Of a stretch of 37,734 nucleotides of DNA, positions 31,107 through 37,734 are shown piece by piece. The stretch is from Lachnospiraceae bacterium (lineage in GTDB: Bacteria > Bacillota > Clostridia > Lachnospirales > Lachnospiraceae), in the NCBI GenBank assembly GCA_017465845.1, contig JAFTVH010000047.1, forward strand, positions 1 to 37,734. The letters are read 5' to 3'. The position numbers were made by a program, and so were the translations under genes. Every line of letters starts with the position of its first letter. Within the stretch, counting starts at the first letter, position 1. The notes under the pieces were generated by a model that saw nothing but the letters and a program-made list of their open reading frames with translations, was not told the origin of the DNA and made no database searches.

Positions 31107-33422
31107 TTAAATCACCCAATTCAGAACATAGCTTCTGTCCTTCACTGCCGGAATCGTTATGATATCATCCTTTAGTACATAATCCACATCCATACCGCTA
31201 TCATCTGAAACTGTAAGATTTTGGCAGCTCCTGCATCTTATTTTTAAAGGACCATCTCCTCCTGCCTTAATCGCAATCGATGAAGGTTCTGCTCTGTTCA
31301 GGCTGCTCTTATTCCCTGTATTCACCCAACGAATATCCAACTCATGACCGCCTCTGACTTTGATTCCGGATATTCGGCCTCTTACCCACTCTTTTGGTAA
31401 AGCAGGAAGTAAATCAATGCAATAAATACCATCCTGCTTTCTATGACTCTGTACGATCATCTCCAGAATCCCTGCACATGCCCCGAAATTACCATCTATC
31501 TGAAAAGGCGGATGGGCATCGAACATATTCGGATAAATAGATTTTTCAAACATAGTCTTGATACGCTTGTATGCATTTTCACCGTCACCAAAGCGAGCAT
31601 ATAGATTAATGATCCATGCATTGCTCCACCCGGTCTGTCCTCCGCCGTTTTGAAGTCTGTAATTCATGGATTTTAGGCCGGCTTCATAATATGCTCCTTC
31701 TGTAATGGTATTGGCCGGATAGATTCCATATAAATGTGACAAGTGCCTGTGATGCTTTTCTGCCTCTTCAAACTCCTCATTCCATTCCAAAAGCCTTCCG
31801 TTGCTGCCAATCTGAAGCGGTTTCAACTTCCTTAACAGTTCTTCATACCTGGCAGCATCTTCTCCCAGCACGTGGCAGGCTTCTATAGAATAACTCAGAA
31901 TATCCGTAATCATGGACAAATCCATGGCACTGCCCGTACATACTGCCAACTCTTCCCCGTTATAAAAATAGGTATTTTCCGGCGATGTGGAAGGACAGGT
32001 TGTCAAGTATCCATCCTTATCCGTTACCATCCAGTCTTCCAGGAAATCAACTGCACCTTTTATAATATCAAAATATTTTTTCAGGAAATCCACATCCAGG
32101 GTATACAGATAATGTTCCCAGATATGCCTGCATAGCCACACACCACCCATAGGCCAGTAGCCCCAACGTGGTTGGAAGGTTGCATCCTGATTTCTTAACC
32201 AGATATCGCTTGTATGCCACATATTCCAGCCACGCAAGCCAAATGCATTGCCCTTTTGAGCAAATTTTTCGAGCATTTCAAAAACAGGCATATGACATTC
32301 CGGCAGATTACAGCCCTCCACCGCCCAATAGTTCATCGGAAGATTGATATTAAAATGAAAGTCACAGGACCAGGGCGGTAAAATGTCTTTATTCCAGATA
32401 CCCTGAAGATTGGCCGGAAGGGTGTCCGGTTGGGTGGATGTAATCGACAGATATCGTCCATAGTCAAATAACAGCTGAATCAGGGATAAATCACCCTCGT
32501 AATTTTGAAGACGTTTATCGGTAAAGTCATGTACCTCAGTTCCCAGTTCAAAATAAACTCTGTTAAACATCTCACTGTGTTTCTTCACATGACGTTTTTT
32601 CAATTCCTCATAGGAATAACTGCATGCACTGTTTAATTTTTTCAGACAATTTTTTTTACAATCTTTCCCCTGCGAGAGAGGTAATTTGTTGTCCCCGTTG
32701 AAACTGCTTTCCAGTGAGAATATCAGTGTAAGATTCGTCACATCACGCAGGTTCACTCTGGCCGGTGTTTCAAACCGATGACCATCGGCTACAATCTTCA
32801 CTGCACTGTAGAAACCAATACTTTCTGTCTCCTCATAATCCCCGGCCATTTCATTAGCATTCATCCGGGTAGGGCATCTGCCGCTCATAGCAAGACTGTT
32901 ATCCCCCACCTCATACTGATGATACAGAGCGCAGGAAGCATAAATATCGAAGGAACTTCTATCACAGCGGATATTCATAACCAGACAATCATCTTCCAGT
33001 GACACGAAAACTTCTTTCTCAAAGTGTCTTTTACCTATCGTATAGGTAGCCTTCACAATACCGGTCTCCATATCAAGCTGTCGATAGTAATCCTTTACCT
33101 CACTTACTGCAGCTCCCGTTTCAATAAAGATACTGCCAAAAGTGGTATATGGCTGCACCTGTCCGCCATACATTGTTCGAATGGTTTCTCTCTCCGCTTC
33201 ACTGTATCGGCCGTTAAGGGCATATTCCCGTATCTTGTCAAGATCCTCTTTGAGATATACGGCTTCTTTTTCGTAAGGCTGACCGGTCCAAAGGGTTTCT
33301 TCACTGATCTGAATCCGATCCAATAACGGTTCTGAAAATACCATTCCACCAATCCTGCCGTTTCCTATGGGAAGCGCTTCCTCCCATACTCTTGCTGCTT
33401 CAGCGTATTTCAGTTTATGCAT
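31107..33422 (-). CDS. GH95 alpha-L-fucosidase / alpha-L-galactosidase
   Basis: A 771-residue cytoplasmic enzyme of family GH95 (inverting 1,2-alpha-L-fucosidases and alpha-L-galactosidases). It begins with AARVWEEALPIGNGRIGGMVF and carries ISEETLWTGQPY. The catalytic set is visible: the two asparagines of FHFNINLPMNYW (about 357), the region LLEWNEEFEEAEKHHRHLSHLYGIYP with the probable acid glutamate (about 547), and the aspartate of QIDGNFG (about 643). Three in-frame ATGs stand in a row; AAGGAG is 7-8 bases from the third (33422), which I use. Its start overlaps the end of the AraC sensor gene by 8 bases, so translation is coupled. Confidence 0.93.
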   Translation of the reverse strand: MHKLKYAEAARVWEEALPIGNGRIGGMVFSEPLLDRIQISEETLWTGQPYEKEAVYLKEDLDKIREYALNGRYSEAERETIRTMYGGQVQPYTTFGSIFIETGAAVSEVKDYYRQLDMETGIVKATYTIGKRHFEKEVFVSLEDDCLVMNIRCDRSSFDIYASCALYHQYEVGDNSLAMSGRCPTRMNANEMAGDYEETESIGFYSAVKIVADGHRFETPARVNLRDVTNLTLIFSLESSFNGDNKLPLSQGKDCKKNCLKKLNSACSYSYEELKKRHVKKHSEMFNRVYFELGTEVHDFTDKRLQNYEGDLSLIQLLFDYGRYLSITSTQPDTLPANLQGIWNKDILPPWSCDFHFNINLPMNYWAVEGCNLPECHMPVFEMLEKFAQKGNAFGLRGWNMWHTSDIWLRNQDATFQPRWGYWPMGGVWLCRHIWEHYLYTLDVDFLKKYFDIIKGAVDFLEDWMVTDKDGYLTTCPSTSPENTYFYNGEELAVCTGSAMDLSMITDILSYSIEACHVLGEDAARYEELLRKLKPLQIGSNGRLLEWNEEFEEAEKHHRHLSHLYGIYPANTITEGAYYEAGLKSMNYRLQNGGGQTGWSNAWIINLYARFGDGENAYKRIKTMFEKSIYPNMFDAHPPFQIDGNFGACAGILEMIVQSHRKQDGIYCIDLLPALPKEWVRGRISGIKVRGGHELDIRWVNTGNKSSLNRAEPSSIAIKAGGDGPLKIRCRSCQNLTVSDDSGMDVDYVLKDDIITIPAVKDRSYVLNWVI

Positions 33423-35604
33423 CATCATTCTCCTTTTTACGGTATTCCCCGGGTGTAACACCCTTCAGGGCCTTGAATTTTCTGCTGAAAGAAACATTGT
33501 CACTATACCCCACTTCATAGGTAATATCCTGAATACTCATATCTGTCTCTTTCAACAGCCGGCAGGCTTCATCGATTCTGATCCGGGTCACATACTCCAT
33601 GTAATTCATTCCGCTGTGCTTTTTAATATATCTGCTGACATAAGAAACAGACATATTAAAATGCGCAGCCAGTGCATCCAGCCCCAATGTTCCATCCTTA
33701 TAATTTACATTGATGTAGTCCATGATGCTGTCAATGGAAATCTGGGATTCTTCTTTCATGCTCCTGATGATCTTAAGCACATTAGCCATAAATACATCCT
33801 GATCATCAAAGGGAATGTGAAGCAGAATATCCAGCCTCTTTGAATCACAGCTCTTTTCCTGTAAAAGTTCATATAAAAGCTGAACCAGCGTGTAATAACC
33901 AAAAGCCCGCTCAATCTGATTGGTTAATTCCTGCAGATCCATGATTATATTATGTAAGCTTCTTTCCGCATCCTGTACCGTACCTGACCGTATGGCTTTT
34001 TTTAGATTCATAATCTGCTCTTTTCCGATGCAGATATCCAGACATTCTTTGATTACCTGCTCAAACAGGGAGATTTTTCTTCCGTACTCGTAATTGTCCG
34101 ATAAAAGGGTGTGCCCAAGCGCCATCATCTCATTATAGGACCTATGTATTTCACGAAGCTTTTCATAAACTCTGCCGGTTACAATATAAATATCTTCTAT
34201 CTCATTTACGCCGGCCTTTCTTATCAGCTGCTGAGCCATCTGCATTCTTTCCTCTCCATCCTCATCATGGCTCTGCAGGCCAATAGCAAAAGAAAGAATC
34301 GTACAGTTATCGCCGGCCTCTATAGAATACACTGAGAACGGGAACTGCCCTGTCAAATGCTCCAAGAGCCCTTCCTTATCTTCTTGAACAATTACACTCA
34401 TTACAACATAGCAGGGACTTTTCAGTTCCGGACAAAAGCAGGTTACAATTTCGCAAAGTGCCTCTTCCTGTTCAATCAATCCGCCAAAAAGCAGACCTGC
34501 AATCTGAGAAGACATATTCCTGTAAAACTGTTGTCTCTTCACTTCCTTATTTTCATGCTCCCGATGCATCTGATCGATCAGACGCTGAATGAGCTGAAGC
34601 TCATTTTCTTCCGTATTCTCACCCAGGTCATTATAGGCGAGCAAATTGTCCCTGATCTTCTGTATCTGCTGTACATTTGCCCTGTTAATCATCCAAATCA
34701 TTACAAACGCTATACCAAAAATCAGGATGCCATAGGAAAAGGTCCTTAATATGATCTTATTAAAATCTGCCAGAATATAATCATTTTCCACAGCTGTACA
34801 AAGCCGAAAACCATTGGCGGACTCATATACATCGATCGTCAGAGCACTCTCAGTAAAAGTTTCTCCCAAAAGCAGCTTTTCCCGCAATTCCTTCAACTGC
34901 TTATTACTGATATCTTCCAACATATTAATTTCACATAGTACTTCGCCGGATTCTCCCGTCAGCATCATGTAAGCAGGTACATCAGGTAACTGGGACAACA
35001 AATAATCCTCCAACGTCTCTCCTAAAATAATAAAACCTGCCATATCCTTCGTATCCGTTTTTATGTTCAACACCGGATATAGATACAGCAGCATACTCTC
35101 ACCCTGCAACGTGGTAAGCACCGTCATAGTATTCTGTGTATGATCATCCAAAGCATTTTTTAACTTTTCGGCACTTTTTTCTTCCAATTGAAGAGTTCTT
35201 TCAATAAATGTATCCAATGACAGGGAACCCTGTTGGGAGTATATTACCTCATTTTGATACCGAACAAATACATAATCATTTACCAACAGAGATCCTTGAA
35301 AAACCTTTAATTGGGAAACTCCCTCCTTTGCCCGGATATCATCCATAAGCATATGAGACGGACGAGTCAACTGATTTAAATAGATTTCCTTTGCCATTTC
35401 ATTCTGCCCGGTGATTTCAGTATCCAGCACGACCGCCGATTCCCGCATTTTCTCTCTGGCATTGCTTACAAGCTCCTGTCTGTACTGCTCCAGTATCCAG
35501 TTAGCCAGCAATAAAACAAGAAACGCAGTTAAAATAACTACCATGCCATAACGAAATGCATATAGTATCAAAATTCTTTTTCCTGCTTTTCTTGCTTTGT
35601 TCAT
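33415..35604 (-). CDS. Membrane-bound AraC-family sensor-regulator
   Basis: A 729-residue one-component regulator. Membrane segment 1 (about 15-36; FRYGMVVILTAFLVLLLANW) and segment 2 (about 290-308; YGILIFGIAFVMIWMI) bracket an extracellular domain of about 250 residues, probably Cache-like. A cytoplasmic linker leads to a C-terminal AraC DNA-binding domain with LDALAAHFNMSVSYVSRYIKK and IQDITYEVGYSDNVSFSRKFK, ending TPGEYRKKE. No histidine kinase or receiver domain is present. It is the second gene of the operon and overlaps GH95, so it very likely controls this operon in response to an external sugar (inference). GGGAG precedes the ATG. Confidence 0.92.
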   Translation of the reverse strand: MNKARKAGKRILILYAFRYGMVVILTAFLVLLLANWILEQYRQELVSNAREKMRESAVVLDTEITGQNEMAKEIYLNQLTRPSHMLMDDIRAKEGVSQLKVFQGSLLVNDYVFVRYQNEVIYSQQGSLSLDTFIERTLQLEEKSAEKLKNALDDHTQNTMTVLTTLQGESMLLYLYPVLNIKTDTKDMAGFIILGETLEDYLLSQLPDVPAYMMLTGESGEVLCEINMLEDISNKQLKELREKLLLGETFTESALTIDVYESANGFRLCTAVENDYILADFNKIILRTFSYGILIFGIAFVMIWMINRANVQQIQKIRDNLLAYNDLGENTEENELQLIQRLIDQMHREHENKEVKRQQFYRNMSSQIAGLLFGGLIEQEEALCEIVTCFCPELKSPCYVVMSVIVQEDKEGLLEHLTGQFPFSVYSIEAGDNCTILSFAIGLQSHDEDGEERMQMAQQLIRKAGVNEIEDIYIVTGRVYEKLREIHRSYNEMMALGHTLLSDNYEYGRKISLFEQVIKECLDICIGKEQIMNLKKAIRSGTVQDAERSLHNIIMDLQELTNQIERAFGYYTLVQLLYELLQEKSCDSKRLDILLHIPFDDQDVFMANVLKIIRSMKEESQISIDSIMDYINVNYKDGTLGLDALAAHFNMSVSYVSRYIKKHSGMNYMEYVTRIRIDEACRLLKETDMSIQDITYEVGYSDNVSFSRKFKALKGVTPGEYRKKENDDA

Positions 35605-35639
35605 ACTTTTCTCCCTGTTCTCTTTACGATATTACAGAT

Positions 35640-35674
35640 ATACAAGGGGCAAACAACTGTGCTTGCCCCTGTAT
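35640..35674 (-). promoter_or_regulatory. Intercistronic hairpin between the binding protein and regulator genes
   Basis: GGGGCAA and TTGCCCC form a strong stem extended by ATAC/GTAT-type bases. There is no T-run on the minus strand. Such hairpins after a solute-binding-protein gene usually stabilise its mRNA or partly stop transcription, so that far more binding protein than regulator is made. Confidence 0.6.
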
Positions 35675-35696
35675 TCAATTCACCCATGCAACCGGA

Positions 35697-37424
35697 TTAT
35701 TCAACCCCATACCAACGGTTTACAGCTCCCTGGTAAGCCTCTGTCAGCTTATCCACGTTCATAGCTTTCAATTTTTCAATATAAGCATTCCAGGTATCAT
35801 CTGTCAGCTCTTCATTACCGGAAAGCCATTGTCCTAGGCGATCCTTTATATAGGTATCAATGTCTGTCTGATATTGTGCAATTACTTCACTTTCTTCAGA
35901 TGTAAATTTCAATGAATAAGTGTAGCATGTAATAACCTTACCCTGGTTAGTGTATGGCTGACGCAGATTTTCATCTACAGTCTTCAAAATGTTATTGGCA
36001 AAACTTCCTGTCTGAATCTTATAATCCGATAACTTTGTTGCTGCAACCCATCTGCATCCATAAGTACCATACAAGTTTGAGCCTACAAGACCGCTGTCGG
36101 TCTGTCCATCCCAGGCTTTCGTCAGGATATCAATTACCTCCTGGCTCACACCGGCCGCCTGCAGATCATAGCTGGTAGGGTTAACCGCATTGAACAGTGC
36201 AGTACCATCCACGCTAAACATATAATCCAATATGCGGGTAACCACTTCCGGATATTTGGTATTAGCACTTACAGCTGCCATAGCCACCTGATATGCAGGT
36301 CCGGCATAAGTATGGGTACATTCTGATTTATATTCAGAAGTCATGAGTGGAATAGCAGTCCAATCGTTAGGATCATATTTTTCAACCGTTTCCGGCCATG
36401 TCTGATGAGGCAGTACGCCATACACATCACTCTGTCTTCTGGCATTTCTCTCGTCACTTGTAACCGTGAACATATCACTGTCCACAAGCCCCTCTTTATA
36501 AAGATCAGCCATGTATTCTACTACGTAACGATATCTTTCCTCCATAAATATGGGATAGGTTTCTGTAATGCCGTAATCAGAAGAGTACATTGCACCGGTA
36601 TATGGCCAGGAGCCCATCATTCCTGTGGCACATTCAAGGATTGCTACCAGACTGTCAGTATTTCCCTGCAAAGGGATTTCATCATTCGGATCTCCATTTC
36701 CGTTAGCATCCATATCACGGAATTTGATCAGCATCTCCTTAAACTCATCAAGATTGGTTGGATAACTTTCAATACCACAATTTTTAAGCCACTTGTCATT
36801 TACCATGAACGTAGATCCTGTTCCATTACTATTATAAGACGGCAATGCATAAACATGACCGTCCACACTTGTGGCATATCCTTTATATGCATCGTTATAA
36901 TCCCAACAATTCTGAATATTCTCACCATACTTATCGATCAGATCTTCCAATGGCAGTAATAAGCCCTGTTCACCATAGGATGCCACCTCATCCTCTGTCA
37001 GCGTAGCCTGCCAGAAGATGTCAGGCATATTTTCCGGGTCAGCAAAGATCAATGCCTTCTTAGTCGAAAGATCATCTTTGGAATAGCTTTCAAATTCAAA
37101 TTTTACCCCAAATTTCTCCTCCAGATAATCCCAGACAGGTGCATCCCCTGTTTTAGAGAAGGCTGTCGCCTGAGCATTATCCTGTGTCAGAACACGGATA
37201 GTAATCTCCTCATTGACAATGGGATATCCCGTTTCATTAAAATATGCCGGTTCATCCTGCTCCTGAGAGCTGCTTTCTGATGCAGCAGATGAAGTCTTGG
37301 ACTCCTGACCGCTCTCAGAAGATTTACTTGCCTCAGATGACTGGGTAACCGTCTGTCCACATGCGGTACATGCCATCATTGCTGCAAGCATCAGCGCAAT
37401 TGATTTGATTTTCTTGTTTTTCAT
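35697..37424 (-). CDS. Extracellular solute-binding lipoprotein of an ABC sugar importer
   Basis: A 575-residue family 1-type binding protein. The N-terminus is a lipoprotein signal: KNKK, a hydrophobic stretch (SIALMLAAMMA) and the lipobox ending CTAC, with Cys22 the likely lipid anchor, then a serine-rich linker (about 26-55). The mature part starts FNETGYPIVNEEITIRVL and shows VWDYLEEKFGVKFEFE and YALPSYNSNGTGSTFMVNDKWL, as in the large LipO/YtcQ-like group that binds oligosaccharides for cytoplasmic degradation. AAGGAGG lies before the ATG. It heads the glycosidase operon under its own promoter. Its permeases and ATPase are not in the window. Confidence 0.93.
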   Translation of the reverse strand: MKNKKIKSIALMLAAMMACTACGQTVTQSSEASKSSESGQESKTSSAASESSSQEQDEPAYFNETGYPIVNEEITIRVLTQDNAQATAFSKTGDAPVWDYLEEKFGVKFEFESYSKDDLSTKKALIFADPENMPDIFWQATLTEDEVASYGEQGLLLPLEDLIDKYGENIQNCWDYNDAYKGYATSVDGHVYALPSYNSNGTGSTFMVNDKWLKNCGIESYPTNLDEFKEMLIKFRDMDANGNGDPNDEIPLQGNTDSLVAILECATGMMGSWPYTGAMYSSDYGITETYPIFMEERYRYVVEYMADLYKEGLVDSDMFTVTSDERNARRQSDVYGVLPHQTWPETVEKYDPNDWTAIPLMTSEYKSECTHTYAGPAYQVAMAAVSANTKYPEVVTRILDYMFSVDGTALFNAVNPTSYDLQAAGVSQEVIDILTKAWDGQTDSGLVGSNLYGTYGCRWVAATKLSDYKIQTGSFANNILKTVDENLRQPYTNQGKVITCYTYSLKFTSEESEVIAQYQTDIDTYIKDRLGQWLSGNEELTDDTWNAYIEKLKAMNVDKLTEAYQGAVNRWYGVE

Positions 37425-37485
37425 ATGATTCCTCCTTGAAAAATATAATTTATTGTCATCCTGAGTGCCGCATATTACTGCTTTT

Positions 37486-37514
37486 ATTTTACTGTTTCTT
37501 CATCTGACTGACAA
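37486..37514 (-). promoter_or_regulatory. Promoter of the glycan operon
   Basis: On the minus strand TTGTCA (37509-37514), exactly 17 bp, then TAAAAT (37486-37491), each 5 of 6 to consensus. Transcription would begin near 37479, about 55 nt before the binding-protein ATG. No cre site or riboswitch was seen here. Confidence 0.72.
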
Positions 37515-37594
37515 CAGCTAAATCAACGACGGTAAAATTTACCTGCAGCTTTCTGCCTGCCACTTCAGGGATGATTCATTTTTTCCTGTTCCTC

Positions 37595-37734
37595 ACCAAG
37601 TAAAATCACACCTCACGATGTGAAGTCCTCACAGATCCGTACGTGCGGCTTTTCCGCATACGGCTCTTCATAACAACATTTACAGTTACTACTCGTAGAG
37701 ATTTACATATCTCTTCGGGTATGCTATTGGATAA
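37595..37734 (-). mobile_element. Group II intron, 3' end (domains V and VI), cut by window edge
   Basis: On the minus strand, 37634-37666 reads as a group II intron domain V: it opens GAGCCGTATG and closes CACGTACGGATC, with an A-rich apical loop and the catalytic AGC triad at positions 2-4. The family usually ends GGTTC; here GGATC gives a G-A mismatch. Next on the same strand a 7-bp hairpin with a GTGA loop (37606-37623) fits domain VI. The intron's 3' boundary should be near 37590-37600, about 80 bases from the operon promoter. The reverse transcriptase would lie beyond the window. No complete frame for it is visible here. Confidence 0.72.

Noticed and set aside
37425-37600. A riboswitch or cre site upstream of the glycan operon
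   Set aside because: The 5' leader is only about 55 nt with no conserved fold, and no sequence matches the cre consensus.
1-37734. Prophage or defence-system genes
   Set aside because: No integrase, phage structural, restriction, toxin-antitoxin or other defence gene could be recognised in any frame.

Overview
The window looks like a chromosome segment from a low-GC Gram-positive gut anaerobe of the class Clostridia, most likely a Lachnospiraceae member. This is inferred from the gene repertoire (Pta, TmcAL, UPF0210 with its ACT partner, many AraC regulators, cytoplasmic glycosidases fed by a solute-binding lipoprotein), from strong AGGAGG-type ribosome binding sites, and from the Firmicutes-type cre and sigma-A promoter motifs. 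No database search was possible, so the genus is not assigned.

Left part (1-9.0 kb), housekeeping. A phosphotransacetylase gene (pta, minus strand, cut by the window edge) diverges from tmcAL, with a promoter and a perfect cre-like site between them. tmcAL converges on a minus-strand run: zinc-finger membrane protein, polA, coaE, an MBL-fold YycJ/WalJ-type hydrolase, then (from its own promoter) an ACT-domain protein and UPF0210. The space between the convergent ends holds a 214-nt near-perfect palindrome that can fold as one long hairpin.

Middle part (9.0-19.6 kb), mixed accessory genes. A MerR regulator fused to a SAM methyltransferase lies upstream of rfbA-rfbB. The rfbA promoter has the 19-bp spacer and central dyad typical of MerR targets. 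Two small hypothetical genes follow. Next come a Gfo/Idh/MocA protein with GH109-like motifs, a divergent AraC regulator, an N-acetylhexosamine-kinase-like gene, an esterase, tRNA-Leu(CAA), a heptad-repeat coiled-coil gene and a small membrane protein. Four members of a palindromic repeat family with GTAACAGTTCA-type ends lie in the gaps; two flank the tRNA.

Right part (19.6-37.4 kb), a minus-strand glycan-use operon of ten genes. In transcription order these are a solute-binding lipoprotein, a membrane-bound AraC sensor-regulator, GH95, an unrecognised 758-residue protein, a circularly permuted GH3, a heparinase II/III-like protein, GH29, a glycerophosphodiester phosphodiesterase, a GH36 and an SDR dehydrogenase. 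None of the enzymes has a signal peptide, so oligosaccharides are probably imported and then cut in the cytoplasm. Together with the GH109-like protein and the hexosamine kinase, the set fits fucosylated, blood-group-like host glycans (inference). Transport permeases are not in the window.

Right edge (37.6-37.7 kb). The 3' end of a group II intron on the minus strand (domain V and a probable domain VI hairpin) lies just upstream of the operon promoter; the rest of the intron would be beyond the window.
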